The translations under genes and the position numbers were made by a program. DNA of 64,000 nucleotides from assembly GCF_947496985.1 (NCBI RefSeq), contig NZ_CANMEZ010000001.1:434001-498000 (forward strand), in the 5' to 3' direction. This document shows, in pieces, positions 24,048-34,069 of this stretch (position 1 is its first letter; each line of letters starts with the position of its first letter). The stretch is from an uncultured Kordia sp. (GTDB lineage Bacteria > Bacteroidota > Bacteroidia > Flavobacteriales > Flavobacteriaceae). Under the pieces are notes generated by a model that had not been told where the DNA came from, made no database searches, and worked only from the letters and a program-made list of their open reading frames with translations.

Positions 24048-26330
24048 ATGAATAATTTAAAACCTCGCTATACACTTTTATCCTTTTTAATAGTTGCTTT
24101 GGCAATTTATTTTAGTTTCAAAATGATAATGCCACAAGCAACCGTAGAAGGAAAAGTAGCAAAGACCGAATTTTCTACAGTTCGTGCATTTGCTCATGTA
24201 AATGAACTTGCTAAAGAACCGCATTATGTAGGTTCAAAAGCACATGCTACCGTCAGAAATTATATAGTTACGGAACTTACAAAACTAGGTTTACAACCAG
24301 AAGTTCAAGAAGGTTTTACACTTGATGATTGGGGAAATATTTCCAAACCTAAAAATGTTTTAGCTAGAATCAAAGGAAAGAGTAGCAATAAAGCGCTTTT
24401 AGTATTGTCACACTACGATAGTGATCCACATTCTGCAGTTGGCGCAAGTGACGCTGCAAGTGGAGTTGCAACTATTTTGGAAGGAATTAGAGCATTTTTA
24501 GCCAAGAATGAACAGCCTGAAAATGATATTATCTTGCTACTTTCTGATGGTGAAGAACTAGGTTTGAATGGTGCTGAATTGTTTGTAAATAAACATCCGT
24601 GGGCAAAAGATGTTGGTTTAGTCCTAAATTTTGAAGCGCGTGGAAGTGGTGGACCTAGCATTATGCTATTGGAAACTAATGATGGAAATGCAAAACTTAT
24701 CAAAGCCTTTAAAGACGCAAATCCACAATATCCTGTTGGAAATTCATTAGCATACAGTATTTACAAAATGCTTCCGAATGATACTGATTTAACTGTTTTT
24801 AGAGAAGATGGAAATATTCAAGGATTCAACTTTGCCTTTATTGACGATCATTACGATTATCATACAGAAAACGATACTGTTGAAAATTTAGACTTCAATA
24901 CATTATCACACCAAGGAACATATTTGATGCCTTTACTTGACTATTTTTCAAAGCAAGATTTGACACAAATGACAACTTCCGATGATTTGATTTATTTTAA
25001 TACACCTCTCGGATTTCACACCTATCCTTTTTCTTGGATTTTTCCTATGTTATTTTTAATTGTACTCTCTTTTATTGCTATAGTTGCCTATGGTTTAAAG
25101 AAAAAAATGCTCTCTTTAAAAGGAATAATGCTAGGATTTTTACCTTTTTTAGCAACACTTGTTATTAGTTGTACAGTAACTATTGTTAGTTGGATGTTTA
25201 TTAATTGGTTGTATCCACATTATGCAGAAATTCAACATGGATTTACCTATAACGGTTATACCTATATTTATATGTTTGCGTTTCTAGCAGTAGGAATTGC
25301 TTTTTATAGTTATCATAGACTTGGAAAAAATAATACCGCTGCTAACTTAAGTATTGCACCCATATTCTTTTGGATTGTTATTGCCACACTTGCAGCACTA
25401 TATTTAGATGGCGCAAGCTTTATAAGTATTCCTATCATCTTAACGTTAGTATCCTTAACATATTTAATTTTTAAAGATAAACAACCTCCATATATACTAC
25501 TCCTGACGCTTTTAGGAGTTCCAGCTATATTTATTTTAGTTCCTTTTATTAAATTATTTCCTGTCGGATTGGGCTTAGATATTATTGTTGTTGTCGCTTT
25601 ACTTGTTACTTTAATTATTGGTTTATTAATGCCAGTTTTCGGTTTATACAAACGTAAAAAATGGTCCGCATATGTATTCTTTTTGGCAACACTTGTTACG
25701 TTTTTTATAGCACATTTACAATCTGGATTTTCAGACACGCAACAACGTCCTAATAGCTTGGTATATATTTTAGATGCAGATACAAATACAGCTACTTGGA
25801 ATACATATGATTTAACATTGGACAATTGGACAAAGAATTATATTAAAGATGAAACAAGTATTTCTGAGTCAAAAGACGTCATGGATAGTAAATACAAAGC
25901 TGGATTTACATTTACACAAAAAGCACAAGTAAAACCAGTTTCTATGCCCAATGTAGAAACCACAAAAGATACTATTTACAATAATTTAAGACATATTGAT
26001 ATAAAAATTAGTCCACAACGAAACGTGAATCGCATGGAAGTTTTTAGCAATGAAACTAAGTTTTTATCATTGTCGATTAATGGGCTTACTGTTGAAAAAC
26101 TTAATAATCGCTGGAGACGTTTAGCTAGTTATTATGTTTCAGATAATGAACCGTTAGAAATGTCGTTTACCGTAACTCCAAACACAAAACCAGAATTGAT
26201 TTTATATGAAGCTTCTTTTGATTTAATGACGAATCCATTGTTTTCAGTTCCTGAACGTGCTAAAAACATGATGCCAAGACCGTTTGTACTAAATGACGCT
26301 GTTTTAGTGAAGAAAACAATTAAGTTTTAG
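24048..26330 (+). CDS. Membrane M28-family metallopeptidase
   Basis: A 760-residue protein with an N-terminal signal anchor (about 10-28), then an M28 aminopeptidase domain (about 60-300): HYDSD with His122, GASDAASG with Asp135, DGEELG with Glu169/Glu170, all consistent with a two-zinc centre. The rest holds about eight membrane helices (320-560) and a C-terminal beta domain. This matches ER-aminopeptidase-like bacterial peptidases. It should digest exported peptides in the periplasm. Its promoter lies in the long gap after the divergent CBS gene. Confidence 0.9.
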   Translation: MNNLKPRYTLLSFLIVALAIYFSFKMIMPQATVEGKVAKTEFSTVRAFAHVNELAKEPHYVGSKAHATVRNYIVTELTKLGLQPEVQEGFTLDDWGNISKPKNVLARIKGKSSNKALLVLSHYDSDPHSAVGASDAASGVATILEGIRAFLAKNEQPENDIILLLSDGEELGLNGAELFVNKHPWAKDVGLVLNFEARGSGGPSIMLLETNDGNAKLIKAFKDANPQYPVGNSLAYSIYKMLPNDTDLTVFREDGNIQGFNFAFIDDHYDYHTENDTVENLDFNTLSHQGTYLMPLLDYFSKQDLTQMTTSDDLIYFNTPLGFHTYPFSWIFPMLFLIVLSFIAIVAYGLKKKMLSLKGIMLGFLPFLATLVISCTVTIVSWMFINWLYPHYAEIQHGFTYNGYTYIYMFAFLAVGIAFYSYHRLGKNNTAANLSIAPIFFWIVIATLAALYLDGASFISIPIILTLVSLTYLIFKDKQPPYILLLTLLGVPAIFILVPFIKLFPVGLGLDIIVVVALLVTLIIGLLMPVFGLYKRKKWSAYVFFLATLVTFFIAHLQSGFSDTQQRPNSLVYILDADTNTATWNTYDLTLDNWTKNYIKDETSISESKDVMDSKYKAGFTFTQKAQVKPVSMPNVETTKDTIYNNLRHIDIKISPQRNVNRMEVFSNETKFLSLSINGLTVEKLNNRWRRLASYYVSDNEPLEMSFTVTPNTKPELILYEASFDLMTNPLFSVPERAKNMMPRPFVLNDAVLVKKTIKF

Positions 26331-26385
26331 TAGATCTATTCAATATAAAATCACTTTCCTGTTCGAATGAAGAATAGAAATAAAA

Positions 26386-26411
26386 AAAGCCTGAATTTTC
26401 ATTCAGGCTTT
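26386..26411. terminator. Bidirectional terminator between the two peptidase genes
   Basis: Arms AAAGCCTGAAT and ATTCAGGCTTT around a 4-nt loop lie between the convergent M28 and M13 peptidase stops, with A-rich and T-rich flanks for both directions. Confidence 0.85.
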
Positions 26412-26434
26412 CATTTATAATCTGTTTTTGGTGT

Positions 26435-28501
26435 TTACCAAATACGAACTCTGTCTTCAGGAGCAATGTACATTTTATCTCCTTTTTTAATATCGAATGC
26501 TTCGTAAAAAGCGTCAATATTTTGTAAAGGAACATATGCTCTGTATTCTCCTGGTGAATGTGTATCTGTTTTGATACGTGTACGCAATGCTTCTTCTCTC
26601 ATTTTTGTTCTCCATACAGTTGCCCAAGAAAGGAAGAAACGTTGTTCTGCTGTGAATCCATCAATTTTATCAGGTCTTCCGTTTTCTTTGATATGACGTT
26701 GTAATCCATCATATGCACCTAAAACGCCTCCTAAATCTCCTATGTTTTCACCTAATGTAAATTTACCATTAATATATAAGCTATCTAATACTTCAATAGC
26801 ACTGTATTGTGCAGCTAGGGCATCTCCTCTTTTTGTGAATTGCTCTAAGTCAGCATCTGACCACCAGTTTTTAAGGTTTCCATCCGCATCAAAACGTGCT
26901 CCAGAATCATCAAATGCATGTGAAATTTCATGTCCAATTACAGCTCCAATTCCTCCGTAATTTACAGCGTCATCTGCTTGATAGTTATAGAAAGGTGGTT
27001 GTAAAATAGCTGCTGGGAAAACGATTTCATTGTTTAATGGGTTGAAATATGCATTTACAGTTTGTGGCGACATTCCCCATTGAGATTTATCAACTGGCTC
27101 GTTGATATCAGCAAAATTCTTCTTTAAGTTCCAATCTCCAACGGCTGCCATGTTTTGGTAATAAGAGTTTCCTTCTTTTACAGCCATTGTTGAATAATCT
27201 TCCCATTTGTCAGGATATCCAATTTTTACAGTAAACTTATCTAATTTTTCAATTGCTTTTAATTTTGTATCTGCACTCATCCAATCTAAGTTTTGGATTC
27301 GTCCTTTATATGCTTCGATTACATTTGCAATCATTTTTTCAGCTTTTGCTTTTGCTTCTGGTGGAAATTTTGCATCAACATATAATTGACCAATTGCTTC
27401 TCCTACTGTTCCATTTACGGTTGCTAATGCTCTTTCTTTTGCATCACGTTGTTTTACGGCTCCGTTTAATTCTTTTGAATAAAATTCCCAGTTTGCTTTA
27501 TCAATTTCAGTTGTTAACTGACCTGTAGCACTGTTAAGTGTAGACCAACGCATTAACGTTTTAATGTCTTCAATACTAGTATTTGTAAAAATTTCTTGTA
27601 AAGCTTCCATGTATTTTGGTTGCGTTACAATGATTGTTTCAAACTTTTTTGTTCCAAAGTCTGTGAATAGCTTCTTCCAATCGATTGCTGATACCATTTC
27701 ACTTAATTCAGCAATTGATTTTGGATTATTCAAGTTACGCATGTCTCTACTTTGTACTTTATCTAATCTTGGTGCTGCTAATTTTGTTTCTAATGCTAAA
27801 ATTGTTTCAGCATCTTTTTGAGCTTTTACCGCATCATCACCTAAGAATTGTAACATACGTGAAACATGAGCAACATATTTTGCTCTGATTTCTTTTGCTT
27901 TTTCATCTTCTTCTAAATAGTAATCTCTTTCTGGCAATCCTAATGAACCAGCACCAAGATATGGAGCATTCATACTACTATCCGATAAATTTGGAAATAC
28001 AGAAAATCCCATAAAAGGTGCAGCAACCTCAACTGGCATTGTAGCCAATACAGTTTGCATATCTGTAATATTTTTAATTCCTGCGATAGCATCAAGTGCT
28101 GATTTTAGTGGTGTAATTCCAGCTTTGTTTCTTGCTACGGTATCTAGCATTGTATTGTAGATCATTAATGCTTTCGCTTGATCTGTATCTGATGCGTATT
28201 TCCCACTTTTTCCAGCTTCATCAAGAATTGCTAATACATCATCATCTGTTTTTTTACGTAACACTCCAAATCCTCCCCAAGATGTTCTATCTTCAGGAAT
28301 CTCTGTAGTTTCCATCCATTTTCCATTTACATAGGTATAGAAATCATCTTTTGGACTTACTGATGTGTCCATATATTCTAGATTAATTCCAGGAACTTTG
28401 GCTACTTCGGCTGTTTTAGCCTCTTTTTTCTCTCCTTCACAAGAAAAAAGAAAAGCACCAGCAGTGATACACAGTGCCAATTTTAAATTAGTTGTCTTCA
28501 T
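26435..28501 (-). CDS. M13-family metallopeptidase lipoprotein, PepO/neprilysin-like
   Basis: A 688-residue peptidase. The signal peptide ends in the lipobox LFSC (Cys21). The M13 zinc motif HEISH is at His524-Glu525-His528 with GARFDADG after it, and the third-ligand region ENIGDLGG and the C-terminal RIW ending are typical of neprilysin-type enzymes. Length is as expected for the family. It should cleave small peptides at the cell envelope. It is transcribed alone. Confidence 0.95.
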   Translation of the reverse strand: MKTTNLKLALCITAGAFLFSCEGEKKEAKTAEVAKVPGINLEYMDTSVSPKDDFYTYVNGKWMETTEIPEDRTSWGGFGVLRKKTDDDVLAILDEAGKSGKYASDTDQAKALMIYNTMLDTVARNKAGITPLKSALDAIAGIKNITDMQTVLATMPVEVAAPFMGFSVFPNLSDSSMNAPYLGAGSLGLPERDYYLEEDEKAKEIRAKYVAHVSRMLQFLGDDAVKAQKDAETILALETKLAAPRLDKVQSRDMRNLNNPKSIAELSEMVSAIDWKKLFTDFGTKKFETIIVTQPKYMEALQEIFTNTSIEDIKTLMRWSTLNSATGQLTTEIDKANWEFYSKELNGAVKQRDAKERALATVNGTVGEAIGQLYVDAKFPPEAKAKAEKMIANVIEAYKGRIQNLDWMSADTKLKAIEKLDKFTVKIGYPDKWEDYSTMAVKEGNSYYQNMAAVGDWNLKKNFADINEPVDKSQWGMSPQTVNAYFNPLNNEIVFPAAILQPPFYNYQADDAVNYGGIGAVIGHEISHAFDDSGARFDADGNLKNWWSDADLEQFTKRGDALAAQYSAIEVLDSLYINGKFTLGENIGDLGGVLGAYDGLQRHIKENGRPDKIDGFTAEQRFFLSWATVWRTKMREEALRTRIKTDTHSPGEYRAYVPLQNIDAFYEAFDIKKGDKMYIAPEDRVRIW

Positions 28502-28597
28502 TTTTTGATTGTATTTAAGTTAGTTCTACGCAATTTAGACTGAAAAATACATGTTATGTTACCCTTTTTTGGGATATTAACATTTATTTAAGATTTT

Positions 28598-29119
28598 TTA
28601 ATAGGCTGATTTTAAGATAGAATCGTTCTCTTTTTTGAGTTTTATGACTTCAGGAACGTTATCATTTGGAATTGCAATTGACAGTACATAATGTGAAATT
28701 TTCCAAGTATCTCCAACTTTTTTGAGCACTCCAGATCCTCTACATAATTCCATTTGTGTATCTAAAAGTTCATCAAACCAAGCAATGTCTCCATATTCTG
28801 AGAGGAATACATTTCTTTCTAATGCTGTAAAACTCCATGCTTTTCCTTTGTCAAAATATGGTTTTGAAAATGTTTTGAATGCCTCATTTTTCCAATTTTC
28901 GGTAGCATCTGTTCCAATGAAAATAGCATCATCTGTCATTTTTGAGAAATACTCATCAAAATTTGCATCTGCGGCAGCTTTATGCCAAGCGTCTAAAACT
29001 TCATTGATTGCTGTTTTACTTTTTTCTGCACGAAAACTATCTACTTGTTTTCTGGCTTTTTCAGTATCACAAGAAATTGTAATAGTTAAGATAGCGAGTA
29101 CTAATAGTATCTTTTTCAT
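28598..29119 (-). CDS. SnoaL/DUF4440-like lipoprotein
   Basis: A 173-residue protein. I chose Met at 29119 rather than an upstream Met because it gives a clean lipoprotein signal (MKKILLVLAILTITISC). The mature part (AINEVLDAWHKAAADANFDEYFSKMTDDAIFIGTDATENWKNEAFKTFSK) is an NTF2-like cone fold of the SnoaL/DUF4440 type, often a ligand-binding or steroid-isomerase-like domain. No catalytic pair can be claimed from sequence alone. Confidence 0.8.
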   Translation of the reverse strand: MKKILLVLAILTITISCDTEKARKQVDSFRAEKSKTAINEVLDAWHKAAADANFDEYFSKMTDDAIFIGTDATENWKNEAFKTFSKPYFDKGKAWSFTALERNVFLSEYGDIAWFDELLDTQMELCRGSGVLKKVGDTWKISHYVLSIAIPNDNVPEVIKLKKENDSILKSAY

Positions 29120-29211
29120 TTTTTGGTTATTTAGGTTAACTAGGGGAAATTCGTGCATAATCATATAGATTGGTAAGAACTACTTATTGCAACAAATTTC
29201 ATAGACTCATT

Positions 29212-29853
29212 TTATTGTTGTAATGTCTTTTTAGGATCTTTACCTGCGGGTTTTAGAACTGGCTTTTCACTTATAGAAGATTTATAAACTTCTGGTGTTT
29301 TTTTAACCTTAATAGAATCTTTGTTTAATAAATCACCTAATATTTCATTTGGATCTATATTTTGTTCTGTGACTTGTTGGATTTGATTGCATACCGCATG
29401 AAAAACACGGTTCATTTCTACAATTTCCTTTGCAATATCGTCATTTGTTACGCCTTCATCTCCGGCATCATCCTGAAGTTTTAGTGCTTTGGTTTTTAAT
29501 ACTAAAAATCGACTGCGAATTTGCATTACGTCTAAACCTTGTGGAAGATTTTTTTCTTCAATAGCTGCTATATTTTCTGCCAATTGCCCTAAATCTTCAA
29601 TAATAGAAAAGCGTGTACTTGTGTTTACAAGTTTCATACTTTCATTAATGGTATTAAATTCTATCCAATCTTTTACTAAATTTTTCTGTACACCATTGAG
29701 TCCTCTGAGTTTTCCTTTTTTGGGAATATTCAATTTACTTTTCGCTAAAACTTCTTCTTTGTTTTGTGTAGCTTCTTCATTTGTTTTTTGCTGTCCTTCT
29801 TTACACGCAAAAAAAGTACAAATGACTAATAAATATGTAATAACTTTCTTCAT
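29212..29853 (-). CDS. Hypothetical lipoprotein
   Basis: A 213-residue protein starting at Met 29853 (the in-frame ATG giving MKKVITYLLVICTFFAC); an upstream Met would put a charged stretch before the signal. The mature region is helical and charged, with a Lys-rich C-terminus. I do not recognise the family. It is probably lipid-anchored in the outer or inner membrane. Its nearest neighbour, the SnoaL-like lipoprotein gene, is about 90 nt downstream on the same strand. Confidence 0.65.
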   Translation of the reverse strand: MKKVITYLLVICTFFACKEGQQKTNEEATQNKEEVLAKSKLNIPKKGKLRGLNGVQKNLVKDWIEFNTINESMKLVNTSTRFSIIEDLGQLAENIAAIEEKNLPQGLDVMQIRSRFLVLKTKALKLQDDAGDEGVTNDDIAKEIVEMNRVFHAVCNQIQQVTEQNIDPNEILGDLLNKDSIKVKKTPEVYKSSISEKPVLKPAGKDPKKTLQQ

Positions 29854-30054
29854 TAATTCTTTACTATCTGATCTGTTAATCAACCAAAAACAAATATAGC
29901 TAGTTTTTTATGTTTGACTATGTTTTTAACAAAGTTTACCAGTGTAAGGCATTGTATTTTATGAATTTATCAAAAAAAAGCCGATTTAATTTAATTTTTC
30001 ACATTAATGAGAAATAGATTTATATATATTTGTAATCATTTTTTATCGTTTTTG

Positions 30055-31005
30055 ATGAGTACAAAAATTCTAATTATTGGTGCCTGCGGACAGATAGGTA
30101 CAGAATTAACAGCTGCTTTACAAACTAGGTATGGTGCTGCCAATGTTATTGCTTCGGATATCCGAAAAAGTGATGACAAGGTATTTAGTGAAAGTCCATT
30201 TGAAATACTTGATGCTACAGATAAATTAGGTATTAAAACCTGTGTGGAAAAGCATCAAATTACAGATGTATATTTAATGGCTGCTTTACTTTCTGCTACC
30301 GCTGAGAAAAACCCTGAGTTTGCATGGGAATTGAATATGAATTCATTGCTACATGTACTCAATTTAGCAAAAGATAAGCTTATTGAAAAAGTGTTTTGGC
30401 CAAGTTCGATTGCTGTTTTTGGTAAAAATTCTCCTAAGAAACAGACTCCGCAACATACTATTATGGATCCATCAACTGTTTACGGAATTAGTAAACTTTC
30501 GGGGGAGCGTTGGTGTGAGTATTATTATGAGAATTACGGTGTAGATGTACGCAGTATTCGTTATCCTGGTATTATTAGTTGGAAAGCACAGCCTGGCGGA
30601 GGAACTACAGATTATGCAGTAGAGATATTTCATGAAGCTATTAAAAATGACTCATATACATGTTTTTTAAAGGAAAACACCATGCTTCCCATGATGTTTA
30701 TGGATGATGCTGTTCGTGCTACTATTGATATTATGAATGCTGAATCTACGGAAGTGAAAGTACGATCGTCTTATAATATTGCTGCAACCAGTTTTACGCC
30801 AAAAGAGTTGACCGTAGAAATTCAGGAATTATTACCAAATTTCACTATCAATTACGAACCAGATTTTAGACAAGCAATTGCTGATAGCTGGCCCGAAAGT
30901 ATTGATGATACTACTGCTGCAAACGATTGGAATTGGTCTGCAACATTTGACATAAAAGCCATTGTTTCTGAAATGATTACAAATTTGAAAAGTACGTTAG
31001 TGTAA
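30055..31005 (+). CDS. tdh: NAD-dependent L-threonine 3-dehydrogenase, SDR type
   Basis: A 316-residue epimerase-fold dehydrogenase: nucleotide-binding ILIIGACGQIGTEL, DATD, the active-site YGISKLSGE (Tyr and Lys), and a C-terminal SWPxSIDDTxAxxDWxW pattern specific to the short-chain-type threonine dehydrogenase. It oxidises L-threonine to 2-amino-3-ketobutyrate with NAD+. I chose Met 30055 because the upstream extension (from 30007) is hydrophobic and outside the conserved fold. It stands alone. Confidence 0.9.
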   Translation: MSTKILIIGACGQIGTELTAALQTRYGAANVIASDIRKSDDKVFSESPFEILDATDKLGIKTCVEKHQITDVYLMAALLSATAEKNPEFAWELNMNSLLHVLNLAKDKLIEKVFWPSSIAVFGKNSPKKQTPQHTIMDPSTVYGISKLSGERWCEYYYENYGVDVRSIRYPGIISWKAQPGGGTTDYAVEIFHEAIKNDSYTCFLKENTMLPMMFMDDAVRATIDIMNAESTEVKVRSSYNIAATSFTPKELTVEIQELLPNFTINYEPDFRQAIADSWPESIDDTTAANDWNWSATFDIKAIVSEMITNLKSTLV

Positions 31006-31021
31006 CGAAATTATTTTCAAA

Positions 31022-33784
31022 TCAAGCAGCTTTCTTTTTTTGACGTTTTTTACGAATAGAAATTCCGAGTACAATTAAAAATATACTTGCAATGCCATAG
31101 TATATAAAATTCTGATTTTGTATGTTTTTTACAGGACTTGTGTCTCCTGTAATGGTCAGCCCACTCCAATAATACGGAGATGCTTCACTTGTGTTTTTGT
31201 TTTGTTGAATGTAGGCTAATTTAGCTTTTTGCAACGCTTCTGATTTAGAGTCTCCATTTACGATGTTTTTATAAAATTCTTGAATGATGTCATTACTTGC
31301 TTTTTCATTGATATCCCATAAGGAAGAAACCACACTTTTTGCCCCTGCATTAAAAAAACCTCTCGCTAAACTCATGACTCCTTCGCCTTTTTTTAGCGCA
31401 CCATCTGAAGTTTTACAAGCGCTTAGCACAACTAGTTCGGATTGATTTTTAGTAAAGTAGAGTTCATCTAGCGTCATTTTTTCGTCATAAAAAGCCATCC
31501 AAGGAATTGTATTGTTTATTCCGCCATGTGTGGATAAATGAACTATTTTATAGTTTCCGTAGGCTTCTTTGAAACGTTTTTTGGTAGCTTCTTCGTATTG
31601 AAAATGATTGGCATTAAAAATATTGGTTAATCGATTTAATTCTTCTAAACTTGTTTCCAACGCACCAAATTGATCGTTTTTAAATTTTGTAGGTGCTATT
31701 GCTATGAAATTTTTGGCAATATGTGCATTGTTTTGCTTTGACTGTGCTGCCGAAGAAAGTGAATAGTTATAGTGAATTTCGGCACTTTCAATTAAATATT
31801 CATTTTTAGAATTTAATAAAGCTTCAAAAGGAATGTATTGCAAAATTCCATCAGCAATGATTGTGATTCTTTTTTGCGCCAAACGCGTTTCAACATTCTC
31901 AAATGGCATTAGTTGTTGATATAATTTTTTAGCAATTGTTGTGTACGTATCTTTATCTTCTTTATTTATAAAAGGTTTAGAAACAGCTTCTTTGTAGGCT
32001 TTAGCAGTTTCGTTGAGTTTTTCAGTATTTGGCAATTCTTTTAATTGAATTGTTGAAGAAGATACCAATGTAACAAATCCTTTTTCTTTTCCAACAATAT
32101 ATTGTAGTATCAACTCGTCTTTTGCAAGTTGTTTTTGTACTTGTTGAAGCGTAACTATGTTAATGTTTTTTTTGTAGTTGTAGTATTTTGGGAATTCCGT
32201 TTCTAGTGAATCGATAAAGGCTGTATATTCTTTTTTGTACTTAAACACACTATCTTTTAACGAATCAACAAGTGTATTTTTATCACCAGTATATGACTGA
32301 ATTTCAGATTCCAATATTTTTATTTCTTCTATTAAATCTTGTTCGCGTTCTAAGATATTTTCAGGGAGTTTTGACAGGCGTTTTGCAGTAGCATTGGTCA
32401 TATTTTCAAGTAATAAGATTGCGTTGTTTTTTTCCATGAAAAAGAATGCTTTTTCAGGTTGTTTCAAACGATCACAAACCTCAACAGCTTTTGGATAAAA
32501 AGTTGCGCCTTTTTTACGCCAAAAAAGTTTAGATAAGTCTTCTCTACTTTCTACATAAATAATGTCTATTAACTGATCGGCTAGTGTGAACGTTTCCAAT
32601 GCATTTTCAAGATATTCAGGTTGTTGTGCCGCATCGTAATAGGCTATCCAACCGTTCGCTTTATCTATTAAATACCCTAATATATCTATTTTGTTAGCAG
32701 AAAATTCAATATCTTGAAATGTTGGTAATTTTTGATAGGTTACATCACTCATTTGCAATGTTTTTGTAATGGCTTTTTGATATTGAATTAGCGCTTTTTC
32801 ATGAGTATTTTCTATTTTATATACATCTGCCAAGTTATTTGAAATTGCAGCTTTTTTTAGATTATCATCTAATATATATTCACCAGCTTTAATTAAGAAT
32901 TCTTTTGATTGTTGAATATTATTTTCTCTTTTGCTTATCACAGCCAAGTTTATGTAGCTTTTATAGATATTCTCGGTATCTTCCTCCTCCATTGCCTGAG
33001 CTAAAGCTTTTGAAAAAATACTTCTTGCTTTTCCATATTCTTTTTGAAATTCGTAAAAGAAGCCTAGATTTAAATTAATCGCAATTTTATTCTCGTTTGA
33101 AATTGTATATGTTGTTTTTTCTAGTAAATCAATATCATTTTTTAATTCCAATATATCTTTTGAATAACTGTCTTCTTCTAAATCTACTAACGTTTTTAAT
33201 TTTTCGACATATGTTTTTGTAAGTTCATCATTATCTTCAAATGATCGATATATAGATATAGATTTGTCATAGTTAGCGATAGATTTTTGAAAATCTCCAA
33301 GTTCTCTATATGTATTTCCTGCTATTCGATATACTTTTCCTTGATATGTATTCTCTTCAGGATACCGTTTAAAATAGCTTTTGATTACTTCTAAACCTTT
33401 ATAAAACTGTTGATCTTCTTCTAAGAAAATAATTCTATTTCTATGATTTTTTTTGAAACTTTCAATATTAAAGTCATTTAAAATGAGAGCAATTTTTTCG
33501 ATTTTTTCAGTATAGTCTATCGCTTTTTTAAGATCTGAAAAACCAATTTCCTTAACAAAATCTCTATAAATATTTACTAATTCTAATGTATCTATTTTGA
33601 TATTTTTTTGACGTAATAGGCTATCTATTAATTGTTCTTTTTTAGAAGTAGGAAAATCTTTTTCGGCAATTTTTTCTTGATAATATTTAGATAATTCTAT
33701 GCTTTGTGCTTGAAGTGCAGAACCGTTTAATAAAAAAAATAGTATTGTCAGAAGTTTATAAATTCTTGAATAAAAAGTAGTCAT
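31022..33784 (-). CDS. TPR-CHAT caspase-like protease-domain protein
   Basis: A 920-residue protein. The signal peptide (about 1-26) is followed by tetratricopeptide-type repeats (about 60-460), a coiled coil (about 455-520) and a CHAT domain (about 620-880). The catalytic dyad is visible as HLSTHGG (His753) and LSACKTSDG (Cys790). A C-terminal membrane helix (about 893-910) and a basic tail anchor it. CHAT is a caspase-fold cysteine protease domain. Being exported with a membrane tail, it probably acts on envelope substrates. It lies near an S8 subtilase and an ECF sigma factor. Confidence 0.93.
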   Translation of the reverse strand: MTTFYSRIYKLLTILFFLLNGSALQAQSIELSKYYQEKIAEKDFPTSKKEQLIDSLLRQKNIKIDTLELVNIYRDFVKEIGFSDLKKAIDYTEKIEKIALILNDFNIESFKKNHRNRIIFLEEDQQFYKGLEVIKSYFKRYPEENTYQGKVYRIAGNTYRELGDFQKSIANYDKSISIYRSFEDNDELTKTYVEKLKTLVDLEEDSYSKDILELKNDIDLLEKTTYTISNENKIAINLNLGFFYEFQKEYGKARSIFSKALAQAMEEEDTENIYKSYINLAVISKRENNIQQSKEFLIKAGEYILDDNLKKAAISNNLADVYKIENTHEKALIQYQKAITKTLQMSDVTYQKLPTFQDIEFSANKIDILGYLIDKANGWIAYYDAAQQPEYLENALETFTLADQLIDIIYVESREDLSKLFWRKKGATFYPKAVEVCDRLKQPEKAFFFMEKNNAILLLENMTNATAKRLSKLPENILEREQDLIEEIKILESEIQSYTGDKNTLVDSLKDSVFKYKKEYTAFIDSLETEFPKYYNYKKNINIVTLQQVQKQLAKDELILQYIVGKEKGFVTLVSSSTIQLKELPNTEKLNETAKAYKEAVSKPFINKEDKDTYTTIAKKLYQQLMPFENVETRLAQKRITIIADGILQYIPFEALLNSKNEYLIESAEIHYNYSLSSAAQSKQNNAHIAKNFIAIAPTKFKNDQFGALETSLEELNRLTNIFNANHFQYEEATKKRFKEAYGNYKIVHLSTHGGINNTIPWMAFYDEKMTLDELYFTKNQSELVVLSACKTSDGALKKGEGVMSLARGFFNAGAKSVVSSLWDINEKASNDIIQEFYKNIVNGDSKSEALQKAKLAYIQQNKNTSEASPYYWSGLTITGDTSPVKNIQNQNFIYYGIASIFLIVLGISIRKKRQKKKAA

Positions 33785-33995
33785 AAAGATTATAATTAAG
33801 CTTTCTGTATAAATCTATGAAATATTTGATATTTTTCTTATGTTACTAATATATAAAACATTTATTGTGAAAAACTTACAACGTATTTCTCAGCTCAAAT
33901 AATTTAAAGTAACTCCAATAAGTCACAGCTAAAATTAATGGTAGTAATAACAAAACTACTGTAAAATTAAAGGATGGCTTGGGATGAAAATAAGT

Positions 33996-34023
33996 AAAAG
34001 AGGAGTTGTTACACTCCTCTTTT
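33996..34023 (-). terminator. Terminator after the S8 peptidase gene
   Basis: A perfect 11-bp stem (AAAAGAGGAGT with ACTCCTCTTTT) and a 6-nt loop, with an A/T-rich flank, lie between the subtilase stop and the TPR-CHAT start. The CHAT gene therefore has its own transcript. The rest of 33785-34069 holds no gene that I can support. Confidence 0.75.
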
Positions 34024-34069
34024 GAATAGTCTAAATGCAAGATTACCTAAACCTAATTTAAACTATATA

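Noticed and set aside
25313-25825. Open frame of 170 codons antisense to the M28 peptidase
   Set aside because: It mirrors hydrophobic codons of the real gene and has no start context.
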